A DNA stretch of 64,000 bases from Chitinophagales bacterium (GTDB lineage: Bacteria; Bacteroidota; Bacteroidia; Chitinophagales; Chitinophagaceae): NCBI GenBank assembly GCA_017303855.1, contig JAFLBL010000005.1, forward strand, positions 1-64,000, in the 5' to 3' direction. This document shows positions 30,063 to 38,148 of this stretch, in pieces. Under the pieces are notes generated by a model. It saw nothing but the letters and a program-made list of their open reading frames with translations, had not been told where the DNA came from and did no database searches. Made by a program: the position numbers and the translations under genes. The first letter of the stretch is position 1. The number at the start of each line of letters is the position of its first letter.

Positions 30063-31139
30063 ATGTGGAGTCTCGCACATATCGCAAACGAAATCCATCA
30101 GTGGTTGAATAATACATTCAATCCCACCTGGACCCTGATTATCGAAATGGTGCTGGCCGGTGTGGCCGTGATCGGATTATTTGCCGCACTCGGACTGGTA
30201 CTTGTATTGATGGAAAGAAGGGTGGCCGCCTGGATTCAGATCCGCCTGGGCCCCAACCGCGTCGGACCGCTGGGATTACTTCAATCCATGGCCGATACAC
30301 TGAAACTGATTGTAAAAGAAGGACTGACTCCCGACGGCGCGGATAAAGTGATGTTCAACATTGCCCCGTTTATCGCCATGATCGTGGCCATGCTGCTGAT
30401 GGCTCCTATCGCCTTCGCCAAAGATTTCCAGTTATGGGATCTCAATATCGGGGTACTCTATGTAACGGCGGTTTCCTCCATCATGGTAATCAGTATTCTG
30501 ATGGCCGGATGGTCCAGCAATAATAAATATTCCCTGATGGGTGCGATGCGCAGTGGCGCCCAGATTGTAAGCTATGAACTGAGTGCCGGTTTGTCCATCA
30601 TGACCATCATTGTACTGACCGGCAGCCTGCAGGTTTCCGATATCATCCAGGCACAAAGCAATGGCTGGTGGATTTTTAAAGGACATTTACCGGTCTGGAT
30701 TTCTTTTATCATATTCATCATAGCGGTAACCGCTGAAACCAACCGGGCCCCGTTTGACCTGGCGGAAGCAGAATCTGAACTGACTGCCGGTTTCCATACC
30801 GAATACTCCGGGATGAAATTCGCCCTTTTCTTCCTGGCAGAATATATCAACGTATTTATTGTGTGCGCCATTGGGGCCACGTTGTTCCTCGGTGGCTGGA
30901 TGCCCCTGCATTTTGGCAGCAACAACGCATTCAATAATGCTATGGACTATATACCGTCCAGCGTCTGGTTCTTTGGCAAAACATTCTTCCTGATATTCCT
31001 GATCATGTGGTTCCGGTGGACTTTCCCGCGCCTGCGGATTGACCAGCTGCTGAACCTGGAATGGAAATACCTGCTGCCCATCAGTATGTTCAACTTGTTG
31101 CTGGCTACAGCGATGGCGATATTGGGATGGCATTTTTGA
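30063..31139 (+). CDS. nuoH: NADH-quinone oxidoreductase subunit H
   Basis: A 358-aa membrane subunit with eight helices that forms the entrance of the quinone channel. Visible signatures are RIQIRLGPNRVGP-like IQIRLGPNRVGPLG, the acidic E-channel segment ETNRAPFDLAEAESEL, and the loop FHTEYSG. It lies after a 134-bp gap in the cluster and is followed by a 250-bp repeat-bearing gap before nuoI. Confidence 0.95.
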   Translation: MWSLAHIANEIHQWLNNTFNPTWTLIIEMVLAGVAVIGLFAALGLVLVLMERRVAAWIQIRLGPNRVGPLGLLQSMADTLKLIVKEGLTPDGADKVMFNIAPFIAMIVAMLLMAPIAFAKDFQLWDLNIGVLYVTAVSSIMVISILMAGWSSNNKYSLMGAMRSGAQIVSYELSAGLSIMTIIVLTGSLQVSDIIQAQSNGWWIFKGHLPVWISFIIFIIAVTAETNRAPFDLAEAESELTAGFHTEYSGMKFALFFLAEYINVFIVCAIGATLFLGGWMPLHFGSNNAFNNAMDYIPSSVWFFGKTFFLIFLIMWFRWTFPRLRIDQLLNLEWKYLLPISMFNLLLATAMAILGWHF

Positions 31140-31173
31140 GGAAGATGTGAGATGTGGGTTGTGAGATGTGGGT

Positions 31174-31370
31174 GATGAGTGGTGAGTGGTGAGTGGTGGG
31201 TGGTGAATGGGGGCGTGACAATTGAAATGATTTACAAGGTGCAAGAGCATCCTGACAGACACAAGAATTAAAGCCCGAGGGGCTGACATGATTATAGAAA
31301 AGCGATTCCGTCCGGTTTCAGGAACGGATGAACCCCGAAGGGGTGACATTATAGTAAAGACCGATAACAA
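31174..31370. repeat. Intergenic repeats between nuoH and nuoI
   Basis: Positions 31174-31211 are 7-bp GAGTGGT units. Two hairpin repeats follow: AGCCCGAGGGGCT then GACATGATTATAG (31271-31298), and ACCCCGAAGGGGT then GACATTATAG (31331-31353). The hairpin-plus-TGACAT layout resembles the palindromic cores of the 4953-5500 array. They interrupt the nuo operon untranslated and might affect mRNA stability. Confidence 0.75.
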
Positions 31371-31391
31371 ATAAAATGAACTAACTATAAA

Positions 31392-31868
31392 ATGTTTTTA
31401 ACCGACTACATAAAAGACGTTACAGGCGCGTTGAAATCCCTGGCTACAGGAATGAAACGCACCCTGTATTATTTCACGCATCACAAAGAAATCATCACCG
31501 AACAGTATCCGGACAACCGGGCTACCCTGGTAATGGCCGACCGCTTCAAAGGTGAAGTCGTGATGCCCCATGACGAAAAAAATGAGCACCGTTGCACCGG
31601 CTGCACGGCCTGTGAACTGGCCTGTCCGAACGGCACCATTAAAGTGGTGACGAAATTTGATATCACCCCGGAAGGCAAGAAGAAAAAAGCGATCGACAAA
31701 CTGGTCTATCACCTCGAACTCTGTACCATGTGCAATCTCTGTGTACAGGCCTGTCCGTCGGATGCCATCAAAATGGCACAGACTTTTGAACACAGCGTGT
31801 TTGACCGCAGCAAACTGACAAAAATTTTAAATAACCCCGGCTCAAAAATCATGGAAGGCGTAGAATGA
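31392..31868 (+). CDS. nuoI: NADH-quinone oxidoreductase subunit I (2x[4Fe-4S] ferredoxin)
   Basis: A 158-aa subunit carrying clusters N6a and N6b. The two motifs are CTGCTACELACP and CTMCNLCVQACP, each CxxCxxCxxxCP. An N-terminal amphipathic part packs on the membrane arm. It passes electrons to NuoB. In 11-subunit complexes this is the presumed docking surface for ferredoxin or another donor. Its stop overlaps nuoJ (ATGA). Confidence 0.95.
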   Translation: MFLTDYIKDVTGALKSLATGMKRTLYYFTHHKEIITEQYPDNRATLVMADRFKGEVVMPHDEKNEHRCTGCTACELACPNGTIKVVTKFDITPEGKKKKAIDKLVYHLELCTMCNLCVQACPSDAIKMAQTFEHSVFDRSKLTKILNNPGSKIMEGVE

Positions 31869-32383
31869 TGAACGGATCCACTATACTGTTTTACACCCTC
31901 GCAGCGCTGACACTCACCTGCGGTGTGTTATCCATCGCCACCCGGCATATCTTCCGCGCGGCGATCTACCTGTTATTTTCTTTGATCGGTATTGCCGGTA
32001 TTTATTTCTGGCTCTCCTACGAATTTATTGCCGCGGTGCAGATCGTGGTATATGTGGGCGGCATCGTGGTACTGATCATTTTCTCCATCTTCCTGACACA
32101 CCAGGCGGGTGAAAAACTACCCAAGCAACAGCTGAACCGGGGTATCTGGGCCATGCTCGCCGTTTTCTGCGGCTTTGCCCTGACCATGGTGCAGGTATTG
32201 CAACATCCGTTTCCCTCCGGCGACGGACTGCACCCGGTAACGGTACGGCAGATCGGGGAAAAAATGCTGAGCACCACGGATGGCGGCTATGCCCTGCCGT
32301 TTGAAATTATCTCCATGCTCCTGCTGGCAGCCATGGTGGGATGTATTGTCATTGCCTTACGCAGTAAACCTGAAACAACATGA
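31865..32383 (+). CDS. nuoJ: NADH-quinone oxidoreductase subunit J
   Basis: A 172-aa membrane subunit of about five helices. The conserved third helix with the pi-bulge is in the AAVQIVVYVGGIVVLIIFSI stretch. It lies between NuoA/K and NuoH. It overlaps both neighbours by ATGA, so translation is coupled. Confidence 0.92.
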   Translation: MMNGSTILFYTLAALTLTCGVLSIATRHIFRAAIYLLFSLIGIAGIYFWLSYEFIAAVQIVVYVGGIVVLIIFSIFLTHQAGEKLPKQQLNRGIWAMLAVFCGFALTMVQVLQHPFPSGDGLHPVTVRQIGEKMLSTTDGGYALPFEIISMLLLAAMVGCIVIALRSKPETT

Positions 32384-32694
32384 TGGAACCCGGATTATAT
32401 CATATACTCACCGTCAGTATCGCCCTCTTCTTTATCGGCGTCATGGGATTCCTGACACGCCGCAACCTGATCACCATGCTGATGAGCCTGGAACTGATTC
32501 TGAACAGCGTGAACCTGAATTTTATCGCCTTCAATAAATATGTATGGCCCGGTAAAATGGACGGCCTGTTCTTTACCATTTTCATTATAGCCATTGCAGC
32601 CGCGGAAGCCGCTGTGGCCATCGCGATTATTATCAACCTGTACAGGAGCAACCAGTCCATCGATGTGACCAATGCCGAAGACTTAAAGTACTAA
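32380..32694 (+). CDS. nuoK: NADH-quinone oxidoreductase subunit K
   Basis: A 104-aa subunit with three transmembrane helices, MrpC-like. The two membrane Glu residues of the proton path are visible in MSLELILNSVNLN and AAAEAAVAIA. It overlaps nuoJ and stands 6 bp before nuoL. Confidence 0.94.
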   Translation: MMEPGLYHILTVSIALFFIGVMGFLTRRNLITMLMSLELILNSVNLNFIAFNKYVWPGKMDGLFFTIFIIAIAAAEAAVAIAIIINLYRSNQSIDVTNAEDLKY

Positions 32695-32700
32695 CCGACT

Positions 32701-34641
32701 ATGCCGAACGCTATCAATATTGCCCTCATCCCCCTGCTGCCCTTTGCCGGGTTCCTCTTGTCCGGTTTATTTGGCCGAAAATATATCAGGAATTTCGCCG
32801 GTATGCTGGGCACGGCGCTGATTCTCGGATCCGCCATACTGGCCCTGTATACAGCCTACGATTACTTTTTCGTGTACGGTAAAGTGGACGGCGTGTACCA
32901 GCAATTTGTGCCGCTTAAAATCACCTGGCTGGCTTTTACCAAAGAATTGTCGATTGATATGGGACTGGTAATCGACCCGATCTCCGTGATGATGCTGGTG
33001 GTGGTTACGTTTGTATCGCTGATGGTACATATTTACAGCCTGGGCTACCTGAAGGGCGAAGAACGATTTGCCACTTACTACGCGTATCTCGGTTTGTTTA
33101 CCTTTTCCATGCTTGGCCTGGTACTGGCCAGTAATATTTTCCAGATTTATATTTTCTGGGAACTGGTGGGGGTATCTTCTTTCCTGCTGATTGGTTTTTA
33201 TTATGATAAACCGAGTGCTGTTGCCGCCAGTAAAAAAGCGTTTATTGTTACCCGTTTTGCTGACCTGGGCTTTCTGATCGGCATACTGATTCTTTCTTAT
33301 TTCTCCGGCACCCTGGATTTCCAGGAACTGATTGCCCGGCTTACTTCTCCCGAATCGAATGAAGCCAAAGCGGCTGCTGCATCTACTTTCCTCGGAGCTT
33401 CCGCGCTTACCTGGGGAGCCGCCCTTGTATTTATGGGAGGTGCCGGTAAAAGTGCCATGTTCCCGCTGCATATCTGGTTACCGGATGCGATGGAAGGTCC
33501 GACCCCGGTATCCGCATTGATCCACGCCGCCACCATGGTGGTGGCCGGTGTATACCTGGTAGCCCGCTTATTCCCGGTATTCGCCCTCTCCACTCCCGCT
33601 GTGCTGGAAATGATTGGCTGGGTAGGTGCCGTGTCCGCTATCGTGGCTGCCGTGATTGCCTGTACACAAACGGATATCAAAAGGGTGCTGGCCTATTCCA
33701 CCATGTCGCAGATCGGTTATATGATGTTTGCTTTGGGTGTGTCTAAGTATGGCGGAGAAGCCGGACTTGGATATACTGCTTCCATGTTCCACCTGTTCAC
33801 ACACGCCATGTTCAAAGCCTTATTGTTCCTCGGGGCCGGCGCGGTAATCCACTATGTACACAGCAATGAAATGAAAGACATGGGCGGCTTACGTAAAAAA
33901 ATGCCCGTCACGCATTTCACTTTCCTGATTGCCTGTCTCTCCATTGCCGGCGTACCCTTCCTATCCGGATTTTACAGTAAAGAAGAAATTCTGCTGGCGG
34001 CTTATCACAGTAATACCGCTATCTATTATATCGCGCTGGTTACTTCAGGACTGACTGCCTTTTATATGTTCCGTTTATACTTCAATATATTCTGGAATAA
34101 ACCGTATGAAGCGCATGGCGGACATCACGGACATGGAGAAGGCGGACTGGTGATGATGCTCCCGTTGATTCTTCTCGCGATCGGCGCTGCCGGTGCCGGC
34201 TATATTCCATTTGGAGAACTGGTAAGTTCCGATGGTAAAGCCCTGGAATCCCATTTTGATATTGCATTCTCCGCCGCACCCGTTTTGCTGGGTCTTACCG
34301 GTATAGCGGTGGCCGCATGGATGTACCTGAAAGAAAACAAGAAACCGGAAAATATGGCCAGTTCCCTCGGTGGAATATATAAAGCGGCTTATCATAAATT
34401 TTATATTGACGAACTCTATCTCTTCATAACCAAGAAAGTGTTGTTTAACCTGGTAGGACGGACCGCTGCCTGGTTTGACCGTACCATTGTGGATGGGCTG
34501 GTGAATCTCACCGGGAATACCACGGTACTGGTAGCCGAAGGCATTAAGAAATTTCAATCAGGTAAAGTACAGCAATACGCGATATACTTCCTTGCGGGCG
34601 TAGTACTGCTGGCCGCTTTTTTTGTATATGTCTGGAGATAA
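32701..34641 (+). CDS. nuoL: NADH-quinone oxidoreductase subunit L
   Basis: A 646-aa antiporter-like proton-pumping subunit with about 16 helices and the long lateral helix at the C-terminus. Conserved are the Glu in FWELVGVSSFLLIG, Lys in GGAGKSAMFPLHIWLPDAM, His in GPTPVSALIHAATMV, and Lys in TQTDIKRVLAYSTMSQIG. A His/Gly-rich loop GGHHGHGEGG lies before the last third. Complete by length. Confidence 0.95.
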   Translation: MPNAINIALIPLLPFAGFLLSGLFGRKYIRNFAGMLGTALILGSAILALYTAYDYFFVYGKVDGVYQQFVPLKITWLAFTKELSIDMGLVIDPISVMMLVVVTFVSLMVHIYSLGYLKGEERFATYYAYLGLFTFSMLGLVLASNIFQIYIFWELVGVSSFLLIGFYYDKPSAVAASKKAFIVTRFADLGFLIGILILSYFSGTLDFQELIARLTSPESNEAKAAAASTFLGASALTWGAALVFMGGAGKSAMFPLHIWLPDAMEGPTPVSALIHAATMVVAGVYLVARLFPVFALSTPAVLEMIGWVGAVSAIVAAVIACTQTDIKRVLAYSTMSQIGYMMFALGVSKYGGEAGLGYTASMFHLFTHAMFKALLFLGAGAVIHYVHSNEMKDMGGLRKKMPVTHFTFLIACLSIAGVPFLSGFYSKEEILLAAYHSNTAIYYIALVTSGLTAFYMFRLYFNIFWNKPYEAHGGHHGHGEGGLVMMLPLILLAIGAAGAGYIPFGELVSSDGKALESHFDIAFSAAPVLLGLTGIAVAAWMYLKENKKPENMASSLGGIYKAAYHKFYIDELYLFITKKVLFNLVGRTAAWFDRTIVDGLVNLTGNTTVLVAEGIKKFQSGKVQQYAIYFLAGVVLLAAFFVYVWR

Positions 34642-34665
34642 GATCACCCTGATAAAAAAGAATTG

Positions 34666-36144
34666 ATGAATCTATTAGTACTCATAGGAGCCCCCCTGCT
34701 CACCGCCCTGGCGGTACTGGCTGCCCGGAACAGGCAGCAGGTCAGATGGATTTCCCTGGCCGGCTCACTCGTGCAACTCGGACTGGCGGTAGCCCTGCTC
34801 CTGGCCTATCGGCATGAAAGGGCCTTGCAACAAACGGCCCAGATGTTGTTTGAACAACAGTATCCATTATTCAAGAGTTTCAATATCGGCTTTCATATCG
34901 GGGTGGATGGCATATCAGTAGCCATGATCCTGCTGACGAGTTTTGTGGTTGTGGCCGGTGTGCTGGTTTCCTGGAACGTGGAAAAAATGACCAAGGAATT
35001 CTATTTTCTCCTGTTGCTCTTAGGACTGGGAGCGTATGGTTTCTTTATTTCCCTCGATTTATTTGTACTCTTCTTCTTCCTGGAAATTTCCGTGATACCC
35101 AAATACCTGCTGATCGGCATCTGGGGAAGCGGCAAAAAAGAATACAGCGCCAATAAACTGGCCCTGATGCTGATGGGCGGTTCGGCCCTGATCCTCGTCG
35201 GTATGCTCGGATTATATTTTTATGCCGGTAATACTTTTGACATACTGGCCTTATCTAAATCCACAATACCCGGGGAAATTCAACATATTCTCTTTCCCCT
35301 GTTATTTGTCGGTTTTGGTGTATTCACCGCTTTATTTCCGTTGCATACCTGGGTACCCGACGGACACTCTTCCGCTCCTACAGCGGGTAGTATGTTCCTG
35401 GCCGGTATTTCCATGAAACTGGGCGGTTATGGTTGTCTGCGGATCGCCACTTATTTATTACCGGAAGGGGCTAAAGAATATGCCACCATTATCATTGTAC
35501 TTTCATCCATTGCGATTCTATACGGTGCTTTCGCCACCATGATGCAGAAGGACCTGAAATATATCAACGCGTATTCATCCGTCAGCCACGTTGGTTTCAG
35601 TCTGCTCGGCATTGGAATGCTTACACAGACCGCCATTACCGGCGCCCTGATGCAGATGGTGTCGCACGGTGTGATGACAGCCCTTTTCTTCGCCGTGATT
35701 GGTATGATTTACGACCGGACCCATACCCGGATGGTAGCAGATATGGGCGGACTGATGAAGAAGCTTCCGTTTATCAGTACAGTATTTTTCCTGGTGGGAC
35801 TTTGTTCACTCGGATTGCCCGGGCTGAGTGGTTTTGTTGCAGAGATGACCGTGTTTGTCGGCTCCTGGGAAAACCCGGATACTTTTCACCGGATAGCCAC
35901 GATTGCGGCAGCTATGTCCATAGTGGTAACGGCCGTATATATTTTAAGAGCGGTTGGACGCACCGTAATGGGACCTGTGACCAACCCGGAACACCTGGAG
36001 CTGAAAGATGCCGCCTGGAATGAAAAACTGGCCGCGATCCTGTTACTGGCCGGTATACTGGCCATTGGTATTGCACCTGGCTGGCTGAATGACCTGTTGC
36101 AGCCGGCGGCTGAAGAAATTATGAACCGAATTGCTGGAAAATAA
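34666..36144 (+). CDS. nuoM: NADH-quinone oxidoreductase subunit M
   Basis: A 492-aa antiporter-like subunit with 14 helices. Key features are the Glu in FFFLEISVIPKYLLIG, PLHTWVPDGHSSAPTAGS, and the Lys in MMQKDLKYINAYSSVSH. The ATG at 34666 is used; a TTG just before is in frame but less likely. It stands 24 bp after nuoL. Confidence 0.95.
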   Translation: MNLLVLIGAPLLTALAVLAARNRQQVRWISLAGSLVQLGLAVALLLAYRHERALQQTAQMLFEQQYPLFKSFNIGFHIGVDGISVAMILLTSFVVVAGVLVSWNVEKMTKEFYFLLLLLGLGAYGFFISLDLFVLFFFLEISVIPKYLLIGIWGSGKKEYSANKLALMLMGGSALILVGMLGLYFYAGNTFDILALSKSTIPGEIQHILFPLLFVGFGVFTALFPLHTWVPDGHSSAPTAGSMFLAGISMKLGGYGCLRIATYLLPEGAKEYATIIIVLSSIAILYGAFATMMQKDLKYINAYSSVSHVGFSLLGIGMLTQTAITGALMQMVSHGVMTALFFAVIGMIYDRTHTRMVADMGGLMKKLPFISTVFFLVGLCSLGLPGLSGFVAEMTVFVGSWENPDTFHRIATIAAAMSIVVTAVYILRAVGRTVMGPVTNPEHLELKDAAWNEKLAAILLLAGILAIGIAPGWLNDLLQPAAEEIMNRIAGK

Positions 36145-36155
36145 AATTGCCCGGA

Positions 36156-37553
36156 ATGAACGAATTTTTCTCTTTAATGAAAAGTGAACTGGTACTTACC
36201 GGTATCATTTTTCTGTTACTCTTTATCAAGATCGGAAAAGGAGTAAAGAATGAAACCCTGCTGCCCCTGATCCAGGTATTATTGCTGGCTAATTTTTTAT
36301 TCGGCTTTTTCCTGAACAAACAGGGTCGCTTGTTCGGCGACATGTATTATACCACGTCCCTGATCGTCATGCAGAAAAACATACTGAACCTGGGTGTGTA
36401 CCTGATTTCCCTGGTATGCGCGGACTGGCTGAAAAAAACACAACATCTCGCTGAGTTTTTCCTGCTGATGCTCTCCGCCTTACTGGGTATGTTCTTTATG
36501 ATCTCCAGTGCCAACCTGCTGATCTTCTACCTGTCGCTTGAACTGGCCACGATCCCGGTTGCGGCCATGGCCAACTTTGACCTGGAGAAAAAAACATCCG
36601 CTGAAGGAGCCATGAAAATGATTCTCTCATCGGCTTTCTCTTCGGGTATTCTGCTGTTCGGCATCTCGCTGATTTATGGTACTACGGGCAGTATCAGTCT
36701 GCCCCAGCTCGGACAATTGCTGGATAATTCCCCATTGCAGATACTGGCCTTTATCTTTTTCTTTGCCGCTTTTGCATTTAAATTATCCATTGTTCCCTTT
36801 CACTTATGGACTGCGGATGTGTATGAAGGCTCCCCGATAGCCGTTACTTCCTTTCTGTCGGTTATTTCAAAAGGTGCGGTTGCCTTTATTTTCATGACCA
36901 TGCTGTTCAGGGTATTTCAGCCGATGGCACATATCTGGTACCAGCTGGTAGTGGTACTCGCCATTGCCACCATGGTAATCGGCAACCTGTTTGCCTTGCG
37001 CCAGCAGAATATCAAACGATTCCTGGCATTTTCGTCTATTGCACAGGTAGGTTTTATACTCGTTGCCGTATCCAGTAATGACCCGATGGGTATCACCTCC
37101 GTGGTCTACTTTGTGTTGGTGTATATTTTTTCCAACCTGGCCGCGTTTGGAGTGGCTGCCGTTATTACTGAAAAAACAGGAAAGGAAAATATTGATGATT
37201 ACAAGGGATTATATAAAACCAATCCCTTCCTCAGCTGGATCCTGGCACTGTCCCTTTTCTCATTAGCCGGCATTCCGCCTACTGCGGGATTCTTTGGTAA
37301 ATTATTCCTGATCACGGCCGGTAGCGCTAATGCCAATTACTGGTTTATTATTGTAGTGGCGCTTAACCTGATCGTTTCTTTATACTATTACCTGCGGGTA
37401 ATCAGGGCGGTGTTTATGGATAAAAATGACAACCCGGTAGAACCGGTAACCATCAGTGCGCCTGTACGGCTGGGACTGCTGATATGCGGAGCGGGTATCG
37501 TGATTACGGGTATGCTGAGCTGGATTTACGATTATATATATACGTTAAAATAA
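36156..37553 (+). CDS. nuoN: NADH-quinone oxidoreductase subunit N
   Basis: A 465-aa antiporter-like subunit. Motifs are YLSLELATIPVAAMA with its Glu, PFHLWTADVYEGSPIAVT, the Lys in RQQNIKRFLAFSSIAQVG, and LAGIPPTAGFFGKL. The ATG at 36156 is chosen over an in-frame TTG at 36147. It ends the nuo genes proper and is followed 33 bp later by a small cotranscribed gene. Confidence 0.94.
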   Translation: MNEFFSLMKSELVLTGIIFLLLFIKIGKGVKNETLLPLIQVLLLANFLFGFFLNKQGRLFGDMYYTTSLIVMQKNILNLGVYLISLVCADWLKKTQHLAEFFLLMLSALLGMFFMISSANLLIFYLSLELATIPVAAMANFDLEKKTSAEGAMKMILSSAFSSGILLFGISLIYGTTGSISLPQLGQLLDNSPLQILAFIFFFAAFAFKLSIVPFHLWTADVYEGSPIAVTSFLSVISKGAVAFIFMTMLFRVFQPMAHIWYQLVVVLAIATMVIGNLFALRQQNIKRFLAFSSIAQVGFILVAVSSNDPMGITSVVYFVLVYIFSNLAAFGVAAVITEKTGKENIDDYKGLYKTNPFLSWILALSLFSLAGIPPTAGFFGKLFLITAGSANANYWFIIVVALNLIVSLYYYLRVIRAVFMDKNDNPVEPVTISAPVRLGLLICGAGIVITGMLSWIYDYIYTLK

Positions 37554-37586
37554 TCTTCCCGCAAACGGGATTCAACCAACGAGAGT

Positions 37587-37994
37587 ATGGCGATAAATAA
37601 AAATCATGAATTTGAAGAACTGGACGGTGTGAAATGCGGCATCGTGGAAAAGAGTGTGAGTGCGGAAAGACTGGCTTTTATTAAAGAGCTGCTGGAAGCC
37701 AATGGGTATACGGTTGTAGCCGTTCCCAGTCCTGCCCCGAAAGCAGCACCCGCCTCCGCTAAAGCTACGGCGGACAAGCCCGTGGAAGGAGAAGCTCCTG
37801 TGGAAGCCCCGGCACCACCTCCGCCCCCATCCACGTTTACTGTGGGTGTAACGGATTATACCTTCAATACCACCAATGCAATTTTCGGCCGGCTGCTGAA
37901 AACAAAAAACGGGCATGTGGTCACCCAGGCTTACTGGCTGCAGAAAGAAGCGGAGAGTCATGATGAAGTGCCTTATTACGAATTCAAGGGCTGA
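37587..37994 (+). CDS. Hypothetical protein at end of nuo operon, with repeat-derived linker
   Basis: A 135-aa soluble protein I do not recognise. Residues 1-48 form an alpha/beta unit (FEELDGVKCGIVEKSVSAER, a helix, GYTVVAVPS). Residues 49-85 are an Ala/Pro/Glu linker including SAKATADKP, encoded by a hairpin repeat (37753-37778). Residues 86-135 form a beta unit ending VPYYEFKG. It lies 33 bp after nuoN and before the operon terminator, so it is probably co-transcribed with nuo. A role in Complex I is possible by position only. Confidence 0.7.
   Translation: MAINKNHEFEELDGVKCGIVEKSVSAERLAFIKELLEANGYTVVAVPSPAPKAAPASAKATADKPVEGEAPVEAPAPPPPPSTFTVGVTDYTFNTTNAIFGRLLKTKNGHVVTQAYWLQKEAESHDEVPYYEFKG
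37753..37778 (+). repeat. Hairpin repeat inserted in frame within coding sequence
   Basis: CCTCCGCTAAAGCTACGG followed by CGGACAAG. Its reverse complement (CCGTAGC-TTTAGC-GGAGG) resembles the intergenic element at 5556-5581. It encodes the disordered SAKATADKP string, which is often seen as an insert in Bacteroidota proteins. Confidence 0.65.
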
Positions 37995-38015
37995 ATACAC
38001 ATATCATTGATACTG

Positions 38016-38050
38016 AAGCTGAGTACCCGACAGGACTCAGCTTTTTTTTT
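38016..38050 (+). terminator. Intrinsic terminator of the nuo operon
   Basis: A 9-bp stem AAGCTGAGT / ACTCAGCTT followed by a run of nine Ts. It is the first strong terminator after nuoA. Confidence 0.9.
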
Positions 38051-38148
38051 ACAATTCCTTGACAAGAATCAGTGTTTCCGCTGACCTGTGTCCCCCGCAG
38101 CGCCCTGATTAAGCGCTAACTATGCAGGGCATAAAAGCTTATATAACT

